Below, one piece after another: positions 41,592-50,418 of a DNA stretch of 64,000 nt (its first letter is position 1; the number at the start of each line of letters is the position of its first letter). Origin of the DNA: Lysobacterales bacterium (GTDB lineage Bacteria > Pseudomonadota > Gammaproteobacteria > Xanthomonadales > Marinicellaceae); the NCBI GenBank assembly GCA_026988115.1, contig JALSLV010000048.1, forward strand, positions 48,166-112,165. The letters are read 5' to 3'. Under the pieces are notes generated by a model, which was given only the letters and a program-made list of their open reading frames with translations, did not search any database and was not told the origin of the DNA. The translations under genes were made by a program, and so were the position numbers.

Positions 41592-44204
41592 TTAGGTAGG
41601 ATTTCTGTATTTCGGCATTAACCAATAAGCCAAAGCTGGTAAAATTATTAAGGCTCCCAACATGTTCAAAACAAACATAAATGCCAGTAAGACTCCCATA
41701 TCTGCTTGGAACTGTAAATCACTAAACATCCATGTTCCAACTCCGACTGCCAAAGTTATAGCCGTAAAGAAGACCGCCTTTCCTGTTAAACGCAACGTCG
41801 TGTAGTAGGCATCGTAAAGGCTGTAACCTTTTTTAAGAAATTCTTGCATTTTACTGAAGATATAAATGCCATAATCAACACCAATACCCACGCCCAATGC
41901 CACCACAGGTAAAGTATTAACTTTTAAGCCAATTCCCATAAATGCCATAAGCGCATAAGCTAAGAATGAAACCAATGCTAAAGGTATAACGATTGCAAGA
42001 GTTCCTGCTAATGTTTTGAAGGTTAATAAACACAGTATTATAATTGCTGCATAAACCATAATTAGCATTGGATTTTGTGCTTTTTTAACCACGTCGTTAG
42101 TTGCAGCCATTACACCAACATTACCTGTTGCCAATCTAAACCTCACTTCTCCTTCGGCAAGTTCATCGAGATTTGTTAGCTTTTTAGGATTATTTAATGT
42201 ATAAGTTGAGACTTCATCAGCAAGATATTCAACATCTTTTGCATTATTGGCATCCAAGTTATACACGGCCTCAGCAATGCCCGAAAACTTTGCTGCGGGT
42301 TCTTCTCCTAAATAGCTTGCTGCATCAATTAAGTTTTTAATTGAATTTTTATCCTTTGCATTAAATGCATAAATTGATTGAACCAATTTTGTCATTTTTT
42401 CATCAGTTTTAGCAGGGTACATATCTCTAAATTCTATAACCGCAGCCACTACCGTATTGATTGTAGAAGCTTTATGATCCTCTGTAAAAATCATTATAGG
42501 CATCGTGCTACAATCCTTATTCAATAAACCCGTATCTGTTTCAATACTTGATAAGCTTTGACGCATAATAAATTTATTGCGTGATAAGGCTCTCCATTTC
42601 GGATTCCCTTCATTCCAACCTGCTGTAATTATTTTAGCGTATTGTGAGAGGGTAATTACCTTTTGTACTCCAGGAACATTTTGCATGTGCCAAGCAAAAC
42701 GATCAATCTTTTCCATTGCAACATAACTCTCTGTGCATGCATTTGGACTGGATTCGGCGATCACACTTATCATATCTACGCCTAAAGAAAATTGGGAACT
42801 AATGGTCTTCGCATCCACATTGTATTTTGCATCTGGACGCAATTCCGGAACCCCTGTTTGAGAATCACCGATCTGCATTTCTTGAGATTCAATGTAACCA
42901 AAAGCAAACAACCCTATCAAGCCAAGTACCGATAGTGTGGCAAGTGGTGTTTTTGCAAAGCCAGCAATGGCACGCCAAAATTTTGAATCTTGGTTTTTCT
43001 TATACAGACAACTGTCACAAAAATTGCCAAAGTTTTTAGTGTTTATGGTGGAGAGTAAAATTGGCATTAACACCAAATTGGTAATGATAATTAAAGCCAC
43101 TCCAATAGTGGCAGTAATCGCCAACTCTTGGATAATTCGAATATCAATAAAATAAATAGTTGCAAAGCCTATGGTATCGCTCAGCAAGGCAATAATTCCA
43201 GGAGCTAGAAGAACTGCAAATGTGTATTTTGCCGCTTTTTCACCATCCCATTGTCCTTTAGCATGTGAAATAATTTCATCGGTCCAGGTTGATATCATCT
43301 GCACCCCGTGGGATACACCAATAGCAAAAATCAAGAATGGTGTAAGAATATTCATTGGGTCAATACCAAACCCCAATAGTTTTAATGTGCCAAGTTGCCA
43401 AATGACAGCCACTACAGAACAAACTAAAGGAAATATTGTTAATTTGATATTACCAGAATACCAATACAATAACACTGCGGTAATTAACAAAGCCAATGCA
43501 AAAAACACCAATACTGACTTGGCTCCTTCTGAAATATCACCCACTATTTTTGCGAATCCAATTACGTGTAAAACTTGCTCATTTCCTTTTTCGTGCTTTT
43601 TTCTAATTGCCTCTAATTGCGCAGCAACGTCTTGATAATTAATTTTTTCATGTGAAACAGGATCTTCCTCTAACAACTCTGCCCAAACCATTGCTCCATT
43701 GAAATTTTCAGCAACTAATCGCCCAACCACTCCAGCTTTTACAATGTTTCCTTTTACTGTTTCAAACATTTCAGGAGAAGGCTCAAAGTCAGATGGTATA
43801 ACATTGCCTCCTGCAAAACCATCCTCAACCACCTCTACAAATCGAACATTAGGGGTAAAAATCGAGGTGACGCTAGCGGGACTTACTCCTTTAATTGAAA
43901 ACACATCATCCGTAACCGCTTCTAGTGTTTTAAAAAAACTAGGGTTAAACATATCTCCTTCTTTTGTCATTACCGCAATAAGTAAACGATTAGCTCCCCC
44001 AAATTCCCTTTCATAATCCATAAAAGTTTTCATGTATTCGTGTTGCAGAGGTAACTGTTTTTTAAATCCTGCATCAACCTTTAATTGACTAGCGAAATAA
44101 AGCATAGCAACCGTTATTAATGTCAAGATTAAGAGTATTATTTTCTTATTATTAAATATAAGGTTTTGAAGAAATAATACAGTTTTTGAATTAGTCTCAC
44201 TCAT
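41592..44204 (-). CDS. RND/MMPL-family transporter
   Basis: An 870-residue inner-membrane protein with two repeated halves: TM1 (KKIILLILTLITVAMLYFA), a large periplasmic loop (about 45-225), TM2-6 including a sterol-sensing-like block (GIDPMNILTPFLIFAIGVSHGVQM), and a second half with VNTLPVVALGVGIGVDYGIYIF. This is the MMPL/HpnN-like organisation of lipid-exporting RND proteins, without a TolC or membrane-fusion partner. It is coupled by TAATG to the upstream YCF48 gene and is the last gene of the lipid cluster. Substrate unknown; lipid is inferred from neighbours. Confidence 0.85.
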   Translation of the reverse strand: MSETNSKTVLFLQNLIFNNKKIILLILTLITVAMLYFASQLKVDAGFKKQLPLQHEYMKTFMDYEREFGGANRLLIAVMTKEGDMFNPSFFKTLEAVTDDVFSIKGVSPASVTSIFTPNVRFVEVVEDGFAGGNVIPSDFEPSPEMFETVKGNIVKAGVVGRLVAENFNGAMVWAELLEEDPVSHEKINYQDVAAQLEAIRKKHEKGNEQVLHVIGFAKIVGDISEGAKSVLVFFALALLITAVLLYWYSGNIKLTIFPLVCSVVAVIWQLGTLKLLGFGIDPMNILTPFLIFAIGVSHGVQMISTWTDEIISHAKGQWDGEKAAKYTFAVLLAPGIIALLSDTIGFATIYFIDIRIIQELAITATIGVALIIITNLVLMPILLSTINTKNFGNFCDSCLYKKNQDSKFWRAIAGFAKTPLATLSVLGLIGLFAFGYIESQEMQIGDSQTGVPELRPDAKYNVDAKTISSQFSLGVDMISVIAESSPNACTESYVAMEKIDRFAWHMQNVPGVQKVITLSQYAKIITAGWNEGNPKWRALSRNKFIMRQSLSSIETDTGLLNKDCSTMPIMIFTEDHKASTINTVVAAVIEFRDMYPAKTDEKMTKLVQSIYAFNAKDKNSIKNLIDAASYLGEEPAAKFSGIAEAVYNLDANNAKDVEYLADEVSTYTLNNPKKLTNLDELAEGEVRFRLATGNVGVMAATNDVVKKAQNPMLIMVYAAIIILCLLTFKTLAGTLAIVIPLALVSFLAYALMAFMGIGLKVNTLPVVALGVGIGVDYGIYIFSKMQEFLKKGYSLYDAYYTTLRLTGKAVFFTAITLAVGVGTWMFSDLQFQADMGVLLAFMFVLNMLGALIILPALAYWLMPKYRNPT

Positions 44205-45124
44205 TAATTATTCCCCATGACTTTAGTGCTTATTCCTGATTCACTAATAAATATAAGCTTATTATTTTTAATTGATAATACTCCTGTAAAATCCCCTTCA
44301 CTGCTTTCTATATTAACTTTCTTCAAACTCTTATTGTGGTATTTTAGAACAGTGGCATTTGCTCCGACTATCAACAAGCTATTACTGGATGAAATAGTTG
44401 AGCCAAACAAACTATTGAGAACTGGCGATTCAAGTTGCACAAACGTATCACCAAAATCATCTGATACCAAAACATGCCCTCGTAAACCGTAAGTAACAAT
44501 CTGATTATTATAACTCACCACTCCAAACATTGAACCTGGATAAGGAAGTTCTATTAATTCCCAGCTTTTTCCTGCATCAAAACTTCTAAAGGCATTGCCT
44601 GCTTCAGCAACAACAAAATAGCGGTATTCATCAACTTTGATTATTTTATTTAAATGAAAGTCTTGCTCTTCATCTATTAACGAATCATTCCAGTTTTTAC
44701 CTCCATCATAGGTAGTGAGGTAAGTACCATAGGCTCCAATAGCGAATCCTTCACTTTCATTTATAAACATAACATCCAATAAAGGCATTTGTCGGTCTTT
44801 ATCTTCAAATTGCACAGCCCAGTTCTCTCCTTCATCACTGCTGTATATAATCGTTGTATCATGACCAACAGCCCAAGCATTTTTTCCCACCATAGTCACC
44901 GCCGTTAATGTTGTCCGTGTGGGAACACTTTTTGCTTGTTGCCATGTACTGCCATAATCCTTACTTAAAGCAACATGCCCTCTTTCTCCAACAGCAATAA
45001 CCGTAGATTTATTGGTTGTTATTCCTAAATAGAGGGAATTTAAAAACCCATCCATTTTTTCCGCCTCTATAGCACTGACCATATTTGATGCAATAAGCAA
45101 TATTGCACAGTAAATATTTTTCAT
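44204..45124 (-). CDS. YCF48-like beta-propeller protein, periplasmic
   Basis: A 306-residue protein with a probable signal peptide (MKNIYCAILLIASNMVSAIE). It carries repeated BNR-type units: STVIAVGERGHVALSKDYGSTW, TIIYSSDEGENW, GTYLTTYDGGKNW, AGNAFRSFDAGKSW and GHVLVSDDFGDTF, consistent with a YCF48-type beta-propeller. In cyanobacteria YCF48 is a photosystem II assembly factor; in Proteobacteria the family often sits beside MMPL/RND and DUF1302/DUF1329 genes, as here. It is coupled to the RND gene by a one-base overlap. Probably an accessory or assembly factor. Confidence 0.82.
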   Translation of the reverse strand: MKNIYCAILLIASNMVSAIEAEKMDGFLNSLYLGITTNKSTVIAVGERGHVALSKDYGSTWQQAKSVPTRTTLTAVTMVGKNAWAVGHDTTIIYSSDEGENWAVQFEDKDRQMPLLDVMFINESEGFAIGAYGTYLTTYDGGKNWNDSLIDEEQDFHLNKIIKVDEYRYFVVAEAGNAFRSFDAGKSWELIELPYPGSMFGVVSYNNQIVTYGLRGHVLVSDDFGDTFVQLESPVLNSLFGSTISSSNSLLIVGANATVLKYHNKSLKKVNIESSEGDFTGVLSIKNNKLIFISESGISTKVMGNN

Positions 45125-45159
45125 ATATTTCTCTCTTAACTACTCTTTCACAATAGAGA

Positions 45160-45183
45160 AAGGTTGAATATACATTCAACCTT
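45160..45183. other. intercistronic hairpin after the DUF1329 lipoprotein gene
   Basis: AAGGTTGAAT (45160-45169) pairs perfectly with ATTCAACCTT (45174-45183) across a four-base loop, between the DUF1329 stop and the YCF48 start. No T-run of terminator quality follows on the minus strand. It may stabilise the upstream message or attenuate transcription. Confidence 0.55.
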
Positions 45184-45205
45184 ATCGCTATCACTATTTA
45201 ACTTT

Positions 45206-47050
45206 TTACCTTCGACCACGTTTTCTTAGAGCCTGGGGTGTATAATTTGCTTCGCTCAGCGGTACGTCAAAGGTATTAACTGGATCTTTATTATCTAATC
45301 CAACTGCGACATAACGCCCAGACCTCAAGTCATAATGTGCTTCCACAGTTGACCAAAATGTGGGAACGTCATAATAATTAATACTATGGGCTTCGGAAAC
45401 ACGCCAGATATTACCGCGCTTATCGTAATGGTCTGTTAATAGAATTTGATAACTGTCTTCATCCAAATAGAAAGTTCTTCTAGAATTTATATGACGAACT
45501 CCTGGTTTTAATTTTGCTTCAACAATGTGAACTCGATGCAATTCATAGCGCATTAAATCTTGATTTAAATGACCAGGTCTAACAATATCAGCATAATCTA
45601 AATCTCCACTATGCACCTTATAGGAGTTATAAGGTACATACATTTCCTTCGTTCCAACAAACTCCCAGTTAAATCTGTCCATAGCACCATTAAACATATC
45701 TGTCATGTCGTTGGTTCTTAAACCATCGGATGCTGTACCTGGGTTGTCATAAGCTACATTGGGTGCACGACGTACACGACGTTGACCTGGGTTATAAATC
45801 CATGCTTGTCGTGGTGTTACTTGTTGATTCATGGTTTCATGAACTAATAAAATTCTACCTGCTAGACGCGCAGGTGACTCAACCTCTTGATAAAAATACA
45901 AAAGGATATTATTGATATCTTCAATTGTATTACCTGGTTTATAATACTTGCCGAGCAACTCTTCTTTTAATTTTACGACGGTAAATCGTCCAGAAGCTGT
46001 TGGTGCAACTTGGTTATTATACCTTACACCTCCAACACCCTTGTATTTTAATTTATGATTAAGAATGAGCTCATAAGCATTGGTGAAATTTGGAAAAGGA
46101 AAACCTTCTGAAACATTTTCTGCTCCCTCTCCATCTGTTGATAATTTTCCTGTCTTACCATTTTCCATGGTTTTTTGGTAAATTCTTTTTGGAAAAGATG
46201 CGCTTCTTCTTGTTTTATAAACATTCATTTTGTAAGTATCGGGATACTTTTCAAACATCGCTTTCTGACCAACAGATAATTGATTAGCATATTGTTTATA
46301 ATTTGAAGCATCTATAGTAAATAATACTTTATCATTGGCAAATGGGTCTTGATGGTGGTCTCCCTTTTTGTACCCTGCAGGAGGTTTAGTAATACCACCT
46401 GTCCAAGCAGGTATAGTACCAGCGGCGTTGCCTGCTCTTTGCGCTCCAACAGGAGTCTTTTCACTGGCAGAAAGTTGTTTCTTAATAATAGGTTTAGCTA
46501 TTTTTGTCACACTCTTTTCTTTCGCTAATTTAGCCGCTGCTAACTTTTGTTCTTTTTCTTTTTGTTCTTCTAATCTTTGCGCTTCTTGTTTAGCTTGCTG
46601 TGCTTTTTGTTCTGCTAATCTTTGCGCTTCTTGTTTGGCTTGCTGTGCTTTTTGTTCTGCCAATCTTTGCGCTTCTTGTTTAGCTTGCTGTGCTTTTTGT
46701 TCTGCTAATCTTTGCGCTTCTTGTTTAGCTTGCTGTGCTTTTTGTTCTGCCAATCTTTGCGCTTCTTGTTTGGCTTGTTGTGCTTTTTGTTCTGCTAATC
46801 TTTGCGCTTCTTGTTTAGCTTGCTGTACTTTTTGTTCTGCTAATCTTTGCGCTTCTTGTTTGGCTTGTTGTGCTTTTTGTTCTGCCAATCTTTGCGCTTC
46901 TTGTTTGGCTTGTTTTTCATTAATATTAGTCTGTTCTATTCCATTAGTTTCTTGCGTTACTGCAGAATCATCTTTAATCGAGTCTTGTTTGGAACAACTG
47001 ACTAATACTAATGAGATGAGAATTAAAGTTGTTATTATATTTTTATTCAT
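45206..47050 (-). CDS. DUF1329 lipoprotein with long tandem-repeat helical stalk
   Basis: 614 residues. The start ATG at 47050 has GGGG seven bases upstream. A lipoprotein signal (NIITTLILISLVLVSC, Cys19) leads to a short linker, then eight near-identical 15-residue repeats (KQEAQRLAEQKAQQA, about residues 46-165), strongly helical and TolA-like. After a Lys-rich linker comes a complete DUF1329 domain from TPVGAQRAGNAAGTIPAWTG to the end, closely similar to the neighbouring DUF1329 protein. DUF1329 is thought to have a LolA/LolB-like lipid-binding fold. A membrane-tethered carrier on an extendable arm is the inferred picture. Confidence 0.85.
   Translation of the reverse strand: MNKNIITTLILISLVLVSCSKQDSIKDDSAVTQETNGIEQTNINEKQAKQEAQRLAEQKAQQAKQEAQRLAEQKVQQAKQEAQRLAEQKAQQAKQEAQRLAEQKAQQAKQEAQRLAEQKAQQAKQEAQRLAEQKAQQAKQEAQRLAEQKAQQAKQEAQRLEEQKEKEQKLAAAKLAKEKSVTKIAKPIIKKQLSASEKTPVGAQRAGNAAGTIPAWTGGITKPPAGYKKGDHHQDPFANDKVLFTIDASNYKQYANQLSVGQKAMFEKYPDTYKMNVYKTRRSASFPKRIYQKTMENGKTGKLSTDGEGAENVSEGFPFPNFTNAYELILNHKLKYKGVGGVRYNNQVAPTASGRFTVVKLKEELLGKYYKPGNTIEDINNILLYFYQEVESPARLAGRILLVHETMNQQVTPRQAWIYNPGQRRVRRAPNVAYDNPGTASDGLRTNDMTDMFNGAMDRFNWEFVGTKEMYVPYNSYKVHSGDLDYADIVRPGHLNQDLMRYELHRVHIVEAKLKPGVRHINSRRTFYLDEDSYQILLTDHYDKRGNIWRVSEAHSINYYDVPTFWSTVEAHYDLRSGRYVAVGLDNKDPVNTFDVPLSEANYTPQALRKRGRR
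46575..46906 (-). repeat. 45-bp tandem repeat, eight copies, coding
   Basis: On the plus strand the marker TTTGCGCTTCTTGTTT recurs eight times at exact 45-bp spacing, the last unit partial. Units differ by only a few synonymous or single-residue changes (for example TGCTGTGC versus TGTTGTGC, and one A-to-V). Such uniformity implies recent expansion or gene conversion and a risk of copy-number variation. Confidence 0.95.
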
Positions 47051-47078
47051 TTGCATTCCCCTTTTTATAATTTTAAAA

Positions 47079-47112
47079 ATCAACCTTTACCCCTAATTGA
47101 GTAAAGGCTGAT
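47079..47112. other. intercistronic hairpin between the two DUF1329 genes
   Basis: ATCAACCTTTAC (47079-47090) pairs with GTAAAGGCTGAT (47101-47112) with one mismatch. It sits between two paralogous genes and resembles the hairpin after the second gene in position, suggesting paired mRNA-stability elements in the operon. Confidence 0.5.
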
Positions 47113-47121
47113 TGTGGTTTA

Positions 47122-48483
47122 TTACCTCTTACCGCGTTTTCTTAATGCTTGTGGAGTATAGTTAGACTCACTCAAAGGCTCATTAAAGGTATTAACGGCA
47201 TCCTGATTATCCAAGCCTACCGCAACGTAACGACCTGACCTTAAATCATGATGAGTCTCAATGGTTGACCAGAAAGTGGGGACATCATAATAATTAATAC
47301 TATGAGCTTCTGAAAAACGCCAAATATTACCACGCTTATCGTAATGATCCGTTAACAAAATTTGATAACTGTCCTCATCCAGATAAAAAGTTCTTCTTGA
47401 ATTAATGTGACGAACACCTTCTTTCAATTTAGCTTCAACAACCCATACACGATGCAATTCATAGCGCATCAAATCGGGATTTAAATGACCTGGTTGAACT
47501 AAATCTTTATATCCGATATCACCACTGTGTGCTTTGTAAGAGTTATAAGGAACATACATTTCTTTTTTTCCTACAACTTCCCAGTTAAATCTATCCATAG
47601 CTCCATTAAACATATCTGTCATATCATTGGTTCTCAACCCATCAGATGCAGTGCCTGGATTATCGTAAGCCACATTAGGAGCTCGACGAACACGACGCTG
47701 ACCTGGGTTATATATCCAAGCCTGACGAGGCGTTTCTTTTTGGTTCATTGTTTCATGAACAAGCAAAATACGCCCTGCTAAGCGTGCAGGAGATTCAACT
47801 TCTTGATAAAAGTACAAAAGAATATTATCAATATCATCGACTGTATTGCCTTCGGTATAGTATTTTCCAAGTAATTCTTCTCGAAGTTTAACAACGGTGT
47901 AACGACCAGATGCGGTTGGAGCCACTTGATTGTTATAACGAACTCCACCCGACCCCTTGTATTTCATTTTATGATTAAGCATTAACTCATAAGCATTTTC
48001 AGGAAATGGAAAAGGAAAACCTTCGGCTACTCCTGTTACTCCTTCACCGCCACCTATTAGTTTTCCAGTCTTACCATTTTCAATGGTTTTCTCATAAATT
48101 CGTTGAGGGAAAGAAGCCGAGCGTCTGCTTTTATAAACATTCATCTTATAAGTATCAGGGTACTTTTCAAACATGGCCTTTTGACCAACTGACAAATTAT
48201 CCGCATATTGCTTATAGTTTGATGCGTCTATAGTAAACAAAATTTTATCATCAGCAAATGGATCTTGATGGTGATCGCCTTTCTGATATTCCGCTGGGGC
48301 CTTAGTAATACCACCAGTCCATTCAGGAATTGTTCCTGCTGCATTTCCCGCTCTTTGGGCACCTACTGGTGTTAGTTCATTTGACAAACTGTTTATTTTT
48401 TCTGGATGGGCTCCAGCAAACGCTGTTCCCATCACTACAGAGCACGTTAATGCTGCTATTAATGACTTTTTAATTAATTTCAT
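47122..48483 (-). CDS. DUF1329 family periplasmic protein
   Basis: 453 residues with a Sec signal peptide (MKLIKKSLIAALTCSVVMGTAFAGA). The body shows DUF1329 landmarks TPVGAQRAGNAAGTIPEWTGG, YQEVESPARLAGRILLVHETMN, YNPGQRRVRRAPNVAYDNPG and RTFYLDEDSYQILLTDHYDKRG. GGAGA lies before the ATG. It follows the DUF1302 gene by 17 bp and precedes a paralogue that adds a lipid anchor and repeats. Members usually sit beside DUF1302 barrels and are proposed lipid carriers or outer-membrane lipid assembly proteins; function here is inferred. Confidence 0.88.
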   Translation of the reverse strand: MKLIKKSLIAALTCSVVMGTAFAGAHPEKINSLSNELTPVGAQRAGNAAGTIPEWTGGITKAPAEYQKGDHHQDPFADDKILFTIDASNYKQYADNLSVGQKAMFEKYPDTYKMNVYKSRRSASFPQRIYEKTIENGKTGKLIGGGEGVTGVAEGFPFPFPENAYELMLNHKMKYKGSGGVRYNNQVAPTASGRYTVVKLREELLGKYYTEGNTVDDIDNILLYFYQEVESPARLAGRILLVHETMNQKETPRQAWIYNPGQRRVRRAPNVAYDNPGTASDGLRTNDMTDMFNGAMDRFNWEVVGKKEMYVPYNSYKAHSGDIGYKDLVQPGHLNPDLMRYELHRVWVVEAKLKEGVRHINSRRTFYLDEDSYQILLTDHYDKRGNIWRFSEAHSINYYDVPTFWSTIETHHDLRSGRYVAVGLDNQDAVNTFNEPLSESNYTPQALRKRGKR

Positions 48484-48500
48484 CTGTATCTCCTAGGTAA

Positions 48501-50405
48501 TTAAAATGAATATTTAATATTAAGAGACACAAAATCTCTATCGTGAATTAAGTTTTGAATACCAGCTCCAAAAAATGAAGTATAGCTTAAATCTGCACCC
48601 CAAGTTTCAAGGTAAACTGCATTAACTCCTATTGTAAAAGACTTCCTGCCTTCAATAAAGTTCCCACCAGGCCCTGGAGTGATACCTTTTACGTCATGAT
48701 TGAAGCCAATTCTTGGGAAAAGATTAACTGGTAAACCAAAGGCATTATTAAAGTCTAGTCGTGTAATTAAGCGATAGCCCCAAGAAAAGGGAGTAGCAAA
48801 GTTTTGCTCTGGCTCAGTCACTGGATTTCTACCAGAACCACCATCCAATGTGCTTGCCCCGCCACCTGTATCTGTACCTGGTCCATTGTACCTAAGAACA
48901 CTTGGATCGGGCAAATCCCATACATTGGTAAATCCAATTTCACCTAGCAAAACAATTTGATCTGCTTTAAATAGGTTGTTTGGTCCAAATAATTTAGTAG
49001 CAGTAAATTGCAACTGACTCATCTCATGCCTTTCCCAACCTTGAATAATTTCTCCAGGTGCGTACTCTCCCAATTGCGAAGTAAAGCGATTATACTCTTC
49101 GGGGATTAACGCATTAAGTGGGCTTAATGCAGCAAATAAAACTTCAACATCATCAATCTGTAATGGCACATTTGGACGGTAAGATAACTCACCTTGCAAT
49201 GACATGCCCCAACTATTAATGGTGGTATTAAAACTTAAACCGTATAAATCTATGTCTTCAGGGTATTCAGTGAAATAACGACCTGTACTTGGACTTGTGG
49301 TTGATAAAGCGATACCACTAATTAAAGGCAGACGTGAATGGTAATTTAAATAATAAAATCCAAACTCCGTGTCATTTAATTCTGGAGAGAAATATTTAAA
49401 AGAAACGCCATATTGACCATCGTCACGCGCACCTTTTACATTCAATCGAGGAATAGTAAAATTTTCAATATTTGCAATTAACTCTTCTAGTCCTGCTCTA
49501 ACTTCAGGGTCTGGGTCAAATTGCGCACCTAATCTAAATTGACCTAATTGTGAGAACTCAGGAATTATTCCAAACCCAAGAGCCACATATTCAGCTCCTG
49601 GTGTAGCAAAGTCATTGCTGGAAAAATAAGTCCCTGCTGGATCGGGATCAATTTGTTCAAACTCTAACATGTACAAAGCTTCAACAGATAAATTGTCTGA
49701 TATATCAAAAGATCCATACACCATATCGATGGGCAAAAGCGCTTCTTTTAACTCCGCTCCTGCCACTCGAATCTTTGACACATCAACTGGGTTAATGACA
49801 TTAATGCCTTGTTGAATAAAGGTTGACTCTCCCCAACTAACAACCTGACGTCCCAAGCGAACAGTACCTGCATGTGAGCCTATATCAAAATCTTTATACA
49901 CGTAAGCATCTAACAATCGTGTTCTGTGTCCAACAAATTCTTTGGCAGTATCACTCAAACCTTCTTTACCATCATTGGTAAAATCATAAAACGAAGTTGC
50001 TCTAAAGAAACCGCCAAAACTGCGGTAACTAAATCCAAATTCAGTGGTAAATTTCAAGGCATTTGAAATTTTATCCCACTGGTCATAGTTCAAATTACCA
50101 TTGTCAGAATTAATTGACCAACGTCCTGGTGCATCTAATCTTTCTTGTACAGTAGTTGGTCTTGGCATTCCATTTTCATCAACTGTTCCGCCAACACCAG
50201 GGTCAATATTCGCCTTACCCACTAAATTAATATCTCTTTCCTCTGCTCTTAATCCAATTCCATAAGAAATTGTGGTATCCCAACTGGCTGTAAAGTCACC
50301 TTTATTAAAACTGACTGCATTGGCTAGAGACACAAGACCCAGAGAAGTGGTTACTAAAGCAATTTTCAGAGCCTTATTTAATTTATTTTGTTTACTATTT
50401 TTCAT
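48501..50405 (-). CDS. DUF1302 outer-membrane beta-barrel
   Basis: 634 residues from ATG at 50405, six bases after GAGGAG; longer frames overlap the lipase and lack a signal. Signal peptide LNKALKIALVTTSLGLVSLANA. The rest is strand-rich with amphipathic barrel segments (FTASWDTTISYGIGLRAEERD, WGMSLQGELSYRPNVPLQI, GWERHEMSQLQFTATKLFG) and ends in Phe (FVSLNIKYSF), the outer-membrane insertion signature. DUF1302 barrels resemble FadL-type lipid channels in context. It directly follows the lipase gene (8-14 bp) in one operon. Confidence 0.88.
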   Translation of the reverse strand: MKNSKQNKLNKALKIALVTTSLGLVSLANAVSFNKGDFTASWDTTISYGIGLRAEERDINLVGKANIDPGVGGTVDENGMPRPTTVQERLDAPGRWSINSDNGNLNYDQWDKISNALKFTTEFGFSYRSFGGFFRATSFYDFTNDGKEGLSDTAKEFVGHRTRLLDAYVYKDFDIGSHAGTVRLGRQVVSWGESTFIQQGINVINPVDVSKIRVAGAELKEALLPIDMVYGSFDISDNLSVEALYMLEFEQIDPDPAGTYFSSNDFATPGAEYVALGFGIIPEFSQLGQFRLGAQFDPDPEVRAGLEELIANIENFTIPRLNVKGARDDGQYGVSFKYFSPELNDTEFGFYYLNYHSRLPLISGIALSTTSPSTGRYFTEYPEDIDLYGLSFNTTINSWGMSLQGELSYRPNVPLQIDDVEVLFAALSPLNALIPEEYNRFTSQLGEYAPGEIIQGWERHEMSQLQFTATKLFGPNNLFKADQIVLLGEIGFTNVWDLPDPSVLRYNGPGTDTGGGASTLDGGSGRNPVTEPEQNFATPFSWGYRLITRLDFNNAFGLPVNLFPRIGFNHDVKGITPGPGGNFIEGRKSFTIGVNAVYLETWGADLSYTSFFGAGIQNLIHDRDFVSLNIKYSF

Positions 50406-50418
50406 TTTCATCTCCTCT

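Noticed and set aside
46575..46906. Regular 45-bp repeats that could be taken for a CRISPR array
   Set aside because: Units are contiguous with no unique spacers, keep one reading frame and encode a 15-residue protein repeat.
46368..47096. Plus-strand open frame rich in Cys, Ala and Leu
   Set aside because: It is the antisense shadow of the 45-bp coding repeat of the DUF1329 lipoprotein; composition follows from the repeat and no start context supports it.
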